64,000 nucleotides of DNA from NCBI GenBank assembly GCA_017519885.1, contig JAFWRO010000058.1, positions 1-64,000 on the forward strand, in the 5' to 3' direction. This DNA comes from Liminaster sp017519885. GTDB taxonomy: Bacteria; Bacteroidota; Bacteroidia; Bacteroidales; UBA3663. The position numbers were made by a program, and so were the translations under genes. Under the pieces are notes generated by a model. The model made no database searches. It was not told the origin of the DNA and worked only from the letters and a program-made list of their open reading frames with translations. This document shows, one piece after another, positions 48,411-56,991 of the stretch. Position 1 is the first letter of the stretch. The number at the start of each line of letters is the position of its first letter.

Positions 48411-48482
48411 ATAGCACAATTTCGGCCAACATTGTCCAGTCTATTTCGAAAGTTGTACAATCTCGGCCGAGATTGTGCTATC
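48411..48482. repeat. Two-unit degenerate copy of the 42-bp repeat family
   Basis: GGCC cores at 48424 and 48465 are 41 nt apart, and the second unit (CGGCCGAGATTGTGCTATCTCC) resembles the array unit TGGCCAAGATTGGTTATGCTCC at 2497. An ATAGCACAAT/ATTGTGCTAT inverted pair frames them (48411-48420 and 48472-48481). Confidence 0.55.
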
Positions 48483-48600
48483 TCCGAATTATTTGCCTAA
48501 ATTTTTACTGAAAGATGCCAAAAGCCGTTAAAAGTTATAAAAGGAAGGTTCATGAGGTTATTTTTTGCTCACAGCATTTGGAAATGAAAACAATAATTGT

Positions 48601-48608
48601 TATTTTTG
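48601..48608 (+). promoter_or_regulatory. -7 promoter box for LysE-like gene
   Basis: TATTTTTG, 24 nt before ATG 48633. Confidence 0.66.
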
Positions 48609-48632
48609 CAGTGTTGAAAAACTAATCATACA

Positions 48633-49220
48633 ATGCCCATATACCTTTTGCCGTCGCTGCTCCTGGCGATTATTGTGGTAGGTTACACGCCAGGACCCGC
48701 CAATCTCTATGCACTGGCCTGCTGCTTGAAATACGGCCGCAGGAAAGCGCTCAAGATGTGGCGAGGATTGTGCACCGGCTTCTGCATCGACCTTGTCCTG
48801 ATGGTGCTCCTCACCCACCTCTTGGGCGAAATGATGGGACACTACGTGATTTACCTGAAGTACATCGGTGTCGCCTATATTCTTTGGCTTGCTTGGAAGA
48901 TGCTGCGCTACCAGGGTGTGGACAATGCGGAAGCCAAGGACTGCACCTTCACTTCGGGCATGCTCATGCAGATGACCAATGCCAAGATGCTGCTGTTCGA
49001 ACTGACAGTGTTCTCGACCTATGTGCTGCCCTACAGCGAAAGGCTTCTGGACCTTTTCTTTGTGGCTCCGCTTCTGCTGATTGCCGGTCCGGGCGCCAAC
49101 TTTGCCTGGCTATATGCGGGTGCCTATCTGCGCAGATTCCTCCACAAGTACCGCAAGCAGGTCGATCTTGTGATGGCCATTCTGCTGGCTACCTGCGCAA
49201 TCTATATCTTTTTCATTTAA
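48633..49220 (+). CDS. LysE-family amino-acid exporter
   Basis: The 195-aa product has six hydrophobic helices and the LysE/RhtB signature near the start: VVGYTPGPANLYALACCLKYGRRKAL (residues 16-41). These carriers push amino acids or related compounds out of the cytoplasm; cargo unknown. It has its own promoter and is followed after 27 nt by carbonic anhydrase, so they probably share a transcript. Confidence 0.86.
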   Translation: MPIYLLPSLLLAIIVVGYTPGPANLYALACCLKYGRRKALKMWRGLCTGFCIDLVLMVLLTHLLGEMMGHYVIYLKYIGVAYILWLAWKMLRYQGVDNAEAKDCTFTSGMLMQMTNAKMLLFELTVFSTYVLPYSERLLDLFFVAPLLLIAGPGANFAWLYAGAYLRRFLHKYRKQVDLVMAILLATCAIYIFFI

Positions 49221-49247
49221 ATATCAACTGCTTAAATTATAACTGCC

Positions 49248-49796
49248 ATGATTGAAGAAATGCTCAAATTCAACAAGGCCTTCGTCGAATCGAAAGCCTA
49301 TGAGAAGTATGCCACCTCGAAGTATCCCGACAAGAAACTTGCCATCGTGACCTGCATGGACACCCGTCTGGTTGAACTTCTTCCTGCCGCCCTCGGCATC
49401 AAGAACGGCGACGTGAAGATGATCAAGGTAGCGAGCGGCACCATCACCAATCCTTTCGACTCGGCTATGCGTTCATTGCTCATCGCCATCTACGAACTGG
49501 GCGTGAACGAAGTGATGATCATCGGACATACAGGCTGCGGCGTGCAGGGCATGAATGCCGAGGAGATGCTTCATCTGATGAAGGAGCGCGGCATCGACGA
49601 GGAACACATCTCCCTGATGCGTCATTGCGGCATCGACCTCGATGCGTGGCTCCATGGATTTGATGACACCGAGGCTGCTGTGCTCGAGACTGTCGATCTG
49701 GTGCGCAATCATCCGCTTATGCCGAAGGATGTGGTGGTGAAAGGATATATCATCGAGACACATACGGGAGAGCTGATGCCTATCAGAGAGAATTAA
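49248..49796 (+). CDS. Beta-class carbonic anhydrase
   Basis: The 182-aa product turns CO2 into bicarbonate. Zinc ligands are Cys in VTCMDTRL (residue about 36), His and Cys in IIGHTGCGVQGM (about 93-96), with the Asp-Arg dyad in CMDTR. The chain is the compact type of the beta class common in Firmicutes and Bacteroidota. It follows the LysE-like gene and ends in an AATTGTTAATT repeat. Confidence 0.9.
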   Translation: MIEEMLKFNKAFVESKAYEKYATSKYPDKKLAIVTCMDTRLVELLPAALGIKNGDVKMIKVASGTITNPFDSAMRSLLIAIYELGVNEVMIIGHTGCGVQGMNAEEMLHLMKERGIDEEHISLMRHCGIDLDAWLHGFDDTEAAVLETVDLVRNHPLMPKDVVVKGYIIETHTGELMPIREN

Positions 49797-49852
49797 CAAT
49801 TAACAAATAACAATTAACAATTGATTTTGTTGGTCCAGAATTAACAATTGAT
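49797..49852. repeat. AATTGTTAATT-type intergenic repeat
   Basis: Two TAACAATTGATTT units occur at 49815 and 49842 after AACAAATAACAATT, between carbonic anhydrase and the next gene. Confidence 0.6.
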
Positions 49853-49870
49853 TTGCTGGTCTATAGCCTT

Positions 49871-50716
49871 ATGAAAGCGGGCATGTTCCTTTTGTTGTTG
49901 ATGCTGCCGTTGACGCTGATGGCACAAGAATCGAAGGATTCTCTTTCGATCAACCTGCCATCGACGCTTACTGAACAGGACATCAAGGAACTGACGGCAC
50001 CCATCCGCGTGGAGAATACGGGCTACATGGGCACAGATCTCGGTAATAACCTGAAAAAGGACCTCATTGAGACAGGAACTCTCACCAAGCTCGAAGACTA
50101 CAAGCCGCTAGAGGTGCGTTGGTACGGAGCACCCTTGTTCCCAAAAGGTTCGGTTCTGCCTAGTTGGAGCACGGGGCATATTTATGGCTCGCATCTTTAT
50201 ACAGGCGATCTGATGCTCGGATATTTTGCCTCGGCCAATGCAGGCGTGCACCAGCAATTCGGGAAGTATTGGAGTGCCAATGCAGGCGTTTCGCTCAACA
50301 AGTATTCGGTCTATTACAATACGGCATCATTCAATGGCTCGGTGACGTGGCAACCATCGAAATACTTCGCGCTGACTGCCTTCGGCTATTATATGCCCGG
50401 CACGTTCCTCACGAACTCCAACGTCAAGATTGGACAAGCCTTCCAATGGGGAGGATTTGCCACCTTCCAAAGCGACACAGATGTGCCCTTCGGCATCGAT
50501 GTAGGAGCACGTCAGACCTACGACTCCTTCACAGGGCATGAGGTCTTGCCCATTGTGCAGCCCTTCGTCAAAGTAGGTGGCGCCAAGATGGGCATCGACT
50601 TCGGTCCACTCATCAAGGAAGCCCTTTGGAAAAGCAAAGGACACGGCGGACATCCTGGCATGGGGCCTATCCCCCAGCCTATCAAGGCGATGCCTACGGT
50701 TGCACCAAGAAGATAA
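49871..50716 (+). CDS. Hypothetical exported protein, likely outer-membrane
   Basis: The 281-aa product has a signal peptide (MKAGMFLLLLMLPLTLMAQ). The body from about residue 85 is strand-rich with aromatic/Gly patches (HIYGSHLYTGDLMLGYFAS, YWSANAGVSLNKYSVYYN, YFALTAFGYYMPG), as in outer-membrane proteins. It ends in a Gly/His/Pro tail (KGHGGHPGMGPIPQP). I do not recognise the family. ATG 49871 is chosen as the codon before the signal peptide. It is followed by a CTATAG repeat and bcp. Confidence 0.68.
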   Translation: MKAGMFLLLLMLPLTLMAQESKDSLSINLPSTLTEQDIKELTAPIRVENTGYMGTDLGNNLKKDLIETGTLTKLEDYKPLEVRWYGAPLFPKGSVLPSWSTGHIYGSHLYTGDLMLGYFASANAGVHQQFGKYWSANAGVSLNKYSVYYNTASFNGSVTWQPSKYFALTAFGYYMPGTFLTNSNVKIGQAFQWGGFATFQSDTDVPFGIDVGARQTYDSFTGHEVLPIVQPFVKVGGAKMGIDFGPLIKEALWKSKGHGGHPGMGPIPQPIKAMPTVAPRR

Positions 50717-50780
50717 AATACTATAGTACCAATATTTCCTATAGTTACTATAGTTAATATAGCCACTATAACTACTATCC
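50717..50780. repeat. CTATAG-type intergenic repeat
   Basis: Copies of CTATAG(T/C)(A/T)AC over 60 nt between the exported protein gene and bcp. Confidence 0.65.
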
Positions 50781-50803
50781 TAAAAAACATAACACCCCCA
50801 ATT

Positions 50804-51265
50804 ATGAACATCGGAGATAAGATTCCTGAAGTCCTTGGCATTGACCAGAACGGCAATAAGATCAAGGCGAGTGATTATCGCGGTCGCAAGATCGTGCTCT
50901 ACAGTTATCCACGTGCCAACACTCCCGGGTGTACCGCCGAAGCATGCTCCCTGCAGCAACATAAGGCTGAACTTGAGGCTGCAGGTTATGCCATCATCGG
51001 TGTGAGCAAGGATAAGCAAGAATCGCAGCAGAAGTTTGCCAACAACTACAACCTCGAGTTCCCCCTCATTGCCGACACCAGCACAGAACTGCTGCAGCAA
51101 CTGGGCGCATGGGGCGAAAAGGTATCGTGCGGTCGTCGCACCATCGGCACACTGCGTACTACTTACCTCGTGAACGAAGAGGGCGTGATCGAGAAGATCT
51201 TCACCCCCAAGGAAATCAAGACCAAGATTCACGCCGAGCAGATTCTCGACTATATCAAGCAATAG
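50804..51265 (+). CDS. bcp: Thioredoxin-dependent thiol peroxidase (Bcp/PrxQ)
   Basis: The 153-aa product is an atypical 2-Cys peroxiredoxin that reduces hydroperoxides. The peroxidatic Cys is in YPRANTPGCTAEACSL (residue about 43), with the second Cys five residues on as in PrxQ. The Arg of the active site is in the RTTYLVNEEG segment. The usual KDNTPGC reads RANTPGC here, a mild change. It is 39 nt before the HD-domain gene. Confidence 0.92.
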   Translation: MNIGDKIPEVLGIDQNGNKIKASDYRGRKIVLYSYPRANTPGCTAEACSLQQHKAELEAAGYAIIGVSKDKQESQQKFANNYNLEFPLIADTSTELLQQLGAWGEKVSCGRRTIGTLRTTYLVNEEGVIEKIFTPKEIKTKIHAEQILDYIKQ

Positions 51266-51304
51266 TCCACAGAAGGCATTCTCGTCCTCATCGACCTCAA
51301 CAGC

Positions 51305-51982
51305 ATGCGCAAAACACCCAACGCTGAGCTTGTGGCATACGTGGAGCAGGCCATCCTGCCCCGCTATGCTACGTTCGACGCAGCCCATCATGAAGACCAT
51401 GCACGCACGGTCATCGCGCAAAGTTTGAGCCTTGCCCAAATCATCAACGATTCGCCTCGATACGTGAATGAGGATGGCACGAAGACCATCGTCGACATCG
51501 ATATGGCTTACGCTATCGCGGCCTATCACGACACAGGGCTCGTTGAAGGTCGCGACACACATCACATCGTTTCGGCACGTATCATTCGCGAGGACAAGAC
51601 TTTGCTGAAATGGTTTACTCCCGAACAGATCGAGATAATGGCTGACGCCGCCGAAGACCATCGTGCCTCGTCGAAACGACCACCGCGTACCATCTACGGC
51701 CGTATCGTGGCAGAAGCCGATCGCGACATTGACCCAATCAAGATCATTCGTCGCACGATGCAGTTCGGTTTCGCCCATTATCCCCAACTCGACAAGGAAG
51801 GCCATTATGAGCGAACCCTCGAGCATCTACACGAAAAGTATGCCGAAGGCGGATATCTGAAACTTTGGATTCCCGAGTCACCCAATGCCGAACGTCTTGC
51901 CCAACTGCGTGACATCATCCGTGACGAAGCACTACTTCGACAAATCTACGAAAAGATTTTCGCCGAACCCCGTAATTGTTAA
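51305..51982 (+). CDS. HD-domain phosphohydrolase
   Basis: The 225-aa product belongs to the HD superfamily of metal-dependent phosphohydrolases. The metal motif is seen as HHEDHARTV near residue 29, AAYHDTGL (His-Asp) near 73 and DHRASS/EADRD further on. There are no sensor domains. Relatives cleave nucleotides or signalling phosphates; the substrate is not known. The stop codon lies inside an AATTGTTAATT repeat. It lies between bcp and pncB. Confidence 0.8.
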   Translation: MRKTPNAELVAYVEQAILPRYATFDAAHHEDHARTVIAQSLSLAQIINDSPRYVNEDGTKTIVDIDMAYAIAAYHDTGLVEGRDTHHIVSARIIREDKTLLKWFTPEQIEIMADAAEDHRASSKRPPRTIYGRIVAEADRDIDPIKIIRRTMQFGFAHYPQLDKEGHYERTLEHLHEKYAEGGYLKLWIPESPNAERLAQLRDIIRDEALLRQIYEKIFAEPRNC

Positions 51983-52006
51983 TTGTTAATTATTAATTGT
52001 TAATTG
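51974..52006. repeat. AATTGTTAATT-type repeat overlapping the HD gene stop
   Basis: The repeat supplies the last codons and stop of the HD-domain gene (AAT TGT TAA) and fills the gap to pncB. Confidence 0.62.
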
Positions 52007-52010
52007 AATC

Positions 52011-53204
52011 ATGCGCCAAATCATCACCCACTTTACCGACAATGACCTCTACACCTTCAGTTGCCAGTACTACATCATGCAGAAGTACCCAAGAGCAGAG
52101 GTCGAATACACCTTCATCGACCGCAACAAGACCTGCTATCCCAAAGGTTTCGACAAACTCCTTCAGGAACAGATCGACTATATGGCCGGCGTCACCATCA
52201 CCGACCAGGAAATCGATTTCATGACCGAAAAACTCGTTTGGCTACCACTCTGGTACTTCACCTTCCTACGTGGCTATCGCTTCAATCCCAATGAGGTCAA
52301 AATCAACCAGGATGAAGAGGGGCATCTCAGCATCCTCATTCGCGGCAAATGGTTCAGCACCATCATGTGGGAAATGCCTATCCTTTCGAGCATCTCCGAA
52401 CTGCTTCACACCCTGAACGGTGACGTCGCCAACTACAACCTTGAGAAAGAATATGCCAAGGCCGTGGCGAAGAGCGAGAAGATCTTCGGTGCCGGACTCG
52501 TCTTTGGCGACATGGGCACACGCCGTCGCTTCAGCTACGATCACCAGAAGATGGTACTCAAGGCAATGAAGCACGTCTATGACAGCAAGGAGTGGCCCGG
52601 ACGATTCACGGGCACGAGCAACGTATGGTTTGCCTTGGAACTTGGCCTCACCCCGCTTGGCACCATGTCGCATCAGCTCATCTCGTTCGAAGAGAACGTG
52701 AGCGGTGTCTTCGAATGCAACTACAACGTGATGCGTAAGTTCAGCGATGTCTATGACGGCAACAACGGCATCTACCTCTACGATTGTTTCGGTGACGACG
52801 TCTTCTTCAACAACCTTTCGAAGCGTATGGCCATGATGTACAGCGGCTTGCGCGTAGATAGCGGCGACGAAGAGGAACAGACCGAGAAGATCATTGCCAA
52901 GTACAAGAGCCTGGGCATCGACCCAAAGACCAAGCAGGTGGTCTATAGCAATGGTCTCGATGTCGACAAGTGCATTGCCATCCACAAGTTCTGCAACGGT
53001 CGTGTGCTCGACAGTTACGGCGTAGGCACACAAATCACTTGCGACATCGACAATGCAAAACCTTCGAACATCGTGATCAAACTGACCAAATGCCGCATCA
53101 CTGAGGCACGCGAATGGCACGACTGCATCAAACTCTCCTGCGACAAGGGCAAGACTCTCGGCAACCAGGAGAAGTGCAACTACATCCTTTCACTCATCGG
53201 ATAA
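52011..53204 (+). CDS. pncB: Nicotinate phosphoribosyltransferase
   Basis: The 397-aa product makes nicotinate mononucleotide from nicotinate and PRPP in NAD salvage. Clear matches are LYTFSCQYYIMQKYPRAEVEYTFIDR at the start, the GDMGTRRRFSYDHQ segment, GTSNVWFALELGLTPLGTMSHQ (with the conserved phosphorylated-His region) and VDSGDEEEQ with VVYSNGLDVDKC near the end. Length is typical. It is followed after 11 nt by nicotinamidase, which feeds it nicotinate. Confidence 0.94.
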   Translation: MRQIITHFTDNDLYTFSCQYYIMQKYPRAEVEYTFIDRNKTCYPKGFDKLLQEQIDYMAGVTITDQEIDFMTEKLVWLPLWYFTFLRGYRFNPNEVKINQDEEGHLSILIRGKWFSTIMWEMPILSSISELLHTLNGDVANYNLEKEYAKAVAKSEKIFGAGLVFGDMGTRRRFSYDHQKMVLKAMKHVYDSKEWPGRFTGTSNVWFALELGLTPLGTMSHQLISFEENVSGVFECNYNVMRKFSDVYDGNNGIYLYDCFGDDVFFNNLSKRMAMMYSGLRVDSGDEEEQTEKIIAKYKSLGIDPKTKQVVYSNGLDVDKCIAIHKFCNGRVLDSYGVGTQITCDIDNAKPSNIVIKLTKCRITEAREWHDCIKLSCDKGKTLGNQEKCNYILSLIG

Positions 53205-53215
53205 ACTTCAGCAAA

Positions 53216-53794
53216 ATGAAAAGAAGACTCTTCATCGTCGATCCACAGAACGGATTCATGGACGATGGCACACTGCCCGTACAGGGTTCGCTCGCCAAGA
53301 TGGCTGCCTTGGCGCAATATCTGCACGACACCGACCTGGCCTATTACGATAAGATCTACGTCAGCCTCGACTGGCATCCCATCAACCATTGCTCGTTTGC
53401 CGAACAAGGTGGTCCCTGGCCTCCCCACTGTGTGGGTTACACTGCCGATGCACTCGTGACCGACAGCGTGCTCGACGAACTGAAACGCTGGATGCGTGCC
53501 GGCAAAGTGGAGTTTATCCGCAAGGGCGAACAGGTGGAAGTTGACGAATATTCTGCACTCGACAACGAAGCGGTTGCCGCTCACATGGCTTACGAACTGC
53601 GTCAGGCTGACCATCTGGATGTCTGCGGCGTGGTAGGAACCGTCTGCGTCCAGAACACGCTCAAGGGCCTCATCGAGAAAGCCACCTATGCCGACAAGGT
53701 AACTGCACTCACTGCCTACATCGCACAGTTTGATGCAGACGCCGAGAAGGAGTTCGTGAAATGGTGTGAGGAAAACAAGATAAAAGTCGAATAA
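53216..53794 (+). CDS. pncA: Nicotinamidase (isochorismatase family)
   Basis: The 192-aa product turns nicotinamide into nicotinate and ammonia. The triad is Asp in FIVDPQNGFMD, Lys in the ELKRWMRAGKVEFIRKGEQ stretch and Cys in GVVGTVCVQNTLKG; metal-site Asp/His are in SLDWHPINHCSF. ATG 53216 starts 11 nt after pncB, which uses its product, so this is a two-step NAD salvage operon. A short acidic protein gene follows. Confidence 0.9.
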   Translation: MKRRLFIVDPQNGFMDDGTLPVQGSLAKMAALAQYLHDTDLAYYDKIYVSLDWHPINHCSFAEQGGPWPPHCVGYTADALVTDSVLDELKRWMRAGKVEFIRKGEQVEVDEYSALDNEAVAAHMAYELRQADHLDVCGVVGTVCVQNTLKGLIEKATYADKVTALTAYIAQFDADAEKEFVKWCEENKIKVE

Positions 53795-53822
53795 CCCCTT
53801 ACTGACTCCGATAACAGACAAG

Positions 53823-54074
53823 ATGAAAGAGGAACTGATCAAGATGCTAGCATCCTACCTTCAACTCTCACAAGAAGAGGCAAGGCGCCGATTCATGGCC
53901 TCCAGGATTTACGAGACATTGGAAGGGAAAGACAGCAACCTGCAATATCAACCCTTAGAATACGTCTTCACCCTCTTGAAGCAAGAGATTGCCGAAGAGG
54001 ATGAAGACGACTATGACGATGATTTTGAAAGGCAGGAAACAATGCCCGAAGGACTCTTTGTCCGCAGTCATTGA
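53823..54074 (+). CDS. Small acidic hypothetical protein
   Basis: The 83-aa product is not recognised. It starts MKEELIKMLASYLQLSQEEA, appears helical, and has an acidic tail (EEDEDDYDDDFE, residues 59-70). It lies 28 nt after pncA on the same strand, so it may be the last gene of that operon. Some doubt remains that it is translated, but the compact spacing and codon pattern favour it. Confidence 0.6.
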   Translation: MKEELIKMLASYLQLSQEEARRRFMASRIYETLEGKDSNLQYQPLEYVFTLLKQEIAEEDEDDYDDDFERQETMPEGLFVRSH

Positions 54075-54112
54075 CCGGCCTAACTACTGATGCGAACCGT
54101 GTGGACTAAATG

Positions 54113-54655
54113 TTAGAAATTGTCCACATGCACCTCAAAGTAGGATTGAGGATGTGCACAAACGGGGCAGATCTGCGGAGCCTTGGTACCGACTACGATA
54201 TGACCGCAATTGCGGCACTCCCATACCTTCACTTCACTCTTCTCGAAGACGGCAGCAGTCTCGATGTTCTTCAGCAAAGCACGATAGCGCTCCTCATGGC
54301 GTTTCTCGATAGCAGCCACCATACGGAACTTGGCAGCCAATTCGTTGAAACCTTCCTCTTCGGCAGTCTTTGCGAAACCTTCGTACATGTCGGTCCATTC
54401 GTAGTTCTCGCCATCGGCAGCATGCTCGAGGTTCTGTGCGGTATTGCCGATACCGCTGAGTTCCTTGAACCACAACTTGGCATGCTCCTTCTCGTTGTCG
54501 GCAGTCTTGAGGAAAAGTTCGGCAATCTGCTCATAACCCTCCTTCTTGGCTACGGAAGCAAAATAGGTGTATTTGTTTCGTGCTTGTGATTCTCCTGCAA
54601 ATGCAGCCTCAAGATTCTTCTCCGTCTGTGTTCCGGAATACTTTGTTTTTGCCAT
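54113..54655 (-). CDS. rbr: Rubrerythrin
   Basis: The 180-aa product is a non-haem di-iron peroxidase of anaerobes. The four-helix part holds two E-x-x-H and matching Glu ligands (NLEAAFAGESQARNKY, ADNEKEHAKLWF, AIEKRHEERYRAL), and the C-terminal rubredoxin domain has two Cys pairs (WECRNCGHIVVG and PQICPVCAHP). It removes hydrogen peroxide using reduced rubredoxin or NADH. It is a single gene with a -7 box 70 nt upstream of the ATG. Confidence 0.95.
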   Translation of the reverse strand: MAKTKYSGTQTEKNLEAAFAGESQARNKYTYFASVAKKEGYEQIAELFLKTADNEKEHAKLWFKELSGIGNTAQNLEHAADGENYEWTDMYEGFAKTAEEEGFNELAAKFRMVAAIEKRHEERYRALLKNIETAAVFEKSEVKVWECRNCGHIVVGTKAPQICPVCAHPQSYFEVHVDNF

Positions 54656-54725
54656 AATGATATAAAATTAGTGTTAGAAAAATAAAGGAACGTATTATGT
54701 CCAAAGCAGAATACTAATTCCGGCG

Positions 54726-54733
54726 CAAAGATA
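54726..54733 (-). promoter_or_regulatory. -7 promoter box for rubrerythrin
   Basis: TATCTTTG on the minus strand, 70 nt before ATG 54655. Confidence 0.7.
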
Positions 54734-54801
54734 TAGCAATTCAACAAGAAATGCAAATATTTTCATTTAAAAAATCGTAAATAATTTCTGTTTGACCACA
54801 A

Positions 54802-55320
54802 ATGAATATTCGGACAGCCACGCCACAAGATGCAACAGCCATCCTTGCCATCTACGCGCCCTATATCGAACAGACAGCCATCACCTTCGAATATGACGTG
54901 CCATCGGTCGAGGAGTTTCGAGGACGCATCGAAAGCACCTTGAAGCATTATCCCTATCTCGTCTGCGAAGAGGAGGGCGAGATTGTGGGCTATGCCTACG
55001 CAGGAGTCTTCAAGGCACGAGCTGCCTACAGTCATTGTGTCGAGACTTCCATTTACGTCAAGATGGGGCAGCACGGTAAGGGCATCGGCAAGAATCTATA
55101 CGAAAGACTCGAAGAAGAACTGAAGAAGATGGGCATCCTTAACCTGAATGCCTGCATCACCTGGCTTGACACTCCGAATCAGTATCTTACTCACCAAAGT
55201 CCTGAGTTCCACGAGCATCTGGGATACCGTCGTGTAGCTCATTTCCACCAATGCGGGTACAAGTTCGGACTTTGGTTCGACATGATCTGGATGGAAAAAA
55301 TGATTGGGGAACACAAGTAG
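54802..55320 (+). CDS. GNAT acetyltransferase (phosphinothricin acetyltransferase-like)
   Basis: The 172-aa product is a GNAT enzyme of the Pat/MddA type, which acetylates small amines such as methionine sulfoximine, methionine sulfone or phosphinothricin. Typical are the start IRTATPQDATAILAIYAPYIEQTAITFEYDVPS, YAYAGVFKARAAYSHCVETSIYV and the acetyl-CoA loop GQHGKGIGKNLYERLEEE. The true substrate is unknown. No TAnnTTTG box is visible before it. Confidence 0.84.
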   Translation: MNIRTATPQDATAILAIYAPYIEQTAITFEYDVPSVEEFRGRIESTLKHYPYLVCEEEGEIVGYAYAGVFKARAAYSHCVETSIYVKMGQHGKGIGKNLYERLEEELKKMGILNLNACITWLDTPNQYLTHQSPEFHEHLGYRRVAHFHQCGYKFGLWFDMIWMEKMIGEHK

Positions 55321-55388
55321 GTATATCTTTCCGTGATTTTGGTATATTTATCCGAGAAATTTATAAGGGAAATCCTTAAAAAAGTTTG

Positions 55389-55396
55389 TATCTTTG
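55389..55396 (+). promoter_or_regulatory. -7 promoter box for CMD-cupin gene
   Basis: TATCTTTG, 26 nt before ATG 55423. Confidence 0.72.
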
Positions 55397-55422
55397 CACC
55401 GTCAAAACCAACAACCAAAAAT

Positions 55423-56517
55423 ATGAAAAAGATACTTACAACATTATTCATTCTTCTGACTATGGCAACAACTACAACAGCTCAGCGCCTTACTGAGCGT
55501 CAACTTCATCTGGCTACGGTAGCAAGCCTCGAAGCACAAGGTGACCTCGTACGCCTTGATCCTGCTATTCGTGCTGCCCTCGACGGCGGTGTAACCATCA
55601 ACGAACTCAAGGAAGCCTTCTCACATCTCTATGCCTATACAGGTTTCCCCCGCTCACTCAATGCGCTGGGTGTGTTGGGCAAGGTGCTCGAAGACCGCAA
55701 GGCCAACGGTATTACTGATAATGAAGGAAAGGCTTGGACTCGACCTGCCGTCTGGGACGATGCAAAGGCTTCGCTCGAAGTGGGAACACAGGTACAGACT
55801 CAACTTTCGGGCCGTCCTTTCAACTATGATTTCTGTCCGCAGGACGACTATTATCTCAAGGCCCACCTCTTCGGAGACATCTTTGCCGGTGACCAGCTCA
55901 CGCCTGCCGATCGAGAGATCGTGACCGTAGCAGCCCTCTCTTCCATCAAGGGAGTGGCTCCCCAACTTGCTGCCCACAAGGCTGGTGCAGTGAATATGGG
56001 CAATACGCAGGAGCAGGTGGATGAACTCTGCAAATACCTGCGTGAGAACGGTCTTTCTCAATGCGACAATGCAGCCGATGCCGTGGCTGGTGATTGGCCC
56101 AAGGGAAATCCCAACTCGGGCTATGCACAGTATTTCATTGGAAATAGCCATCTGGCAGGATTGCATCCCGTCAACCTAAGCGCTGATGAACAGGGCGTTC
56201 TGAACTTTGCCAATGTCACCTTCGAACCAGGTTGCCGCAACAACTGGCACATCCATCATGGTGCACGCCAGATTCTGATCTGCGTGTCGGGTCGTGGCTG
56301 GTACCAGGAATGGGGCAAACCCGCTATTCCACTTAAGGCTGGCGACATTGTAGATATTCCCGAAGGCGTAAAGCATTGGCATGGTGCACAGGCCGACAGC
56401 TGGTTCCAGCATCTCGCTGTCCATGTCGAGGTCGAGAATACACAGCCAGGTTCAGTGCCCAACGAATGGCTTGAACCCGTCAACGACGAGCACTACAACA
56501 AGTTGTCCGCTAAGTAA
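55423..56517 (+). CDS. Secreted carboxymuconolactone decarboxylase-like / cupin fusion
   Basis: The 364-aa product has a signal peptide (LTTLFILLTMATTTTAQ), two CMD-like helical units (residues about 25-100 and 135-215; the second contains TPADREIVTVAALSSIKGVAPQLAAHKAGAVNMG) and a cupin (245-345: FEPGCRNNWHIHHGARQILICVSGRGWYQEWG, IPEGVKHWHGA) with the His/Glu-like metal site. CMD proteins are often thiol peroxidases of AhpD type, but the redox CxxC is not seen in either unit. It is probably periplasmic. Reaction unknown. Confidence 0.82.
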   Translation: MKKILTTLFILLTMATTTTAQRLTERQLHLATVASLEAQGDLVRLDPAIRAALDGGVTINELKEAFSHLYAYTGFPRSLNALGVLGKVLEDRKANGITDNEGKAWTRPAVWDDAKASLEVGTQVQTQLSGRPFNYDFCPQDDYYLKAHLFGDIFAGDQLTPADREIVTVAALSSIKGVAPQLAAHKAGAVNMGNTQEQVDELCKYLRENGLSQCDNAADAVAGDWPKGNPNSGYAQYFIGNSHLAGLHPVNLSADEQGVLNFANVTFEPGCRNNWHIHHGARQILICVSGRGWYQEWGKPAIPLKAGDIVDIPEGVKHWHGAQADSWFQHLAVHVEVENTQPGSVPNEWLEPVNDEHYNKLSAK

Positions 56518-56555
56518 TATCCATGAGTCGCCGAGCTCAATTCTAATTCAATGAC

Positions 56556-56987
56556 ATGGAAATCGAAGTCGGGCAATGCTATTGCCGCCGCAACCCATTG
56601 TGGGGACGTGACGTGGTGAGAGTCAATCGTCAGGTCCAGAGCAGTGTACTCGACTTCGAACGTTTCGATGTCACCATTATCAAGACATCAGAGGGTCTGG
56701 AGCTCATCGAGCACCAGACCCTCCCATTAACAATCTTTGCAAATACAGGTTACGAACCTGTTCCCGAAGAACTATTTCTCAAGTTATTCGCCATGGCCCG
56801 GATAGCACGTGCGGCCTCCCAAGCCAAAAAAGAGCTAAGTAGCAACATCCAGCAGCAAGTCGAAAGCCTACTCCGCGAATACGGAATCATCGATGACACA
56901 CCCGCCGAAACCTTTGCACAACAATACGCTCAAGGCATGAAAAACCTCCTCGACGGCGTGTATGACGTGGTGGATGTGCACAAGTGA
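56556..56987 (+). CDS. Hypothetical 143-aa protein
   Basis: I do not recognise this family. The product starts MEIEVGQCYCRRNPLWGRDV, has a short beta part to residue 60 and then a helical part (RIARAASQAKKELSSNIQQQVESLLREYG). No signal peptide is present. It lies 38 nt after the CMD-cupin gene and ends 4 nt before the end of the convergent aminotransferase gene. Confidence 0.62.
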   Translation: MEIEVGQCYCRRNPLWGRDVVRVNRQVQSSVLDFERFDVTIIKTSEGLELIEHQTLPLTIFANTGYEPVPEELFLKLFAMARIARAASQAKKELSSNIQQQVESLLREYGIIDDTPAETFAQQYAQGMKNLLDGVYDVVDVHK

Positions 56988-56991
56988 CCCT

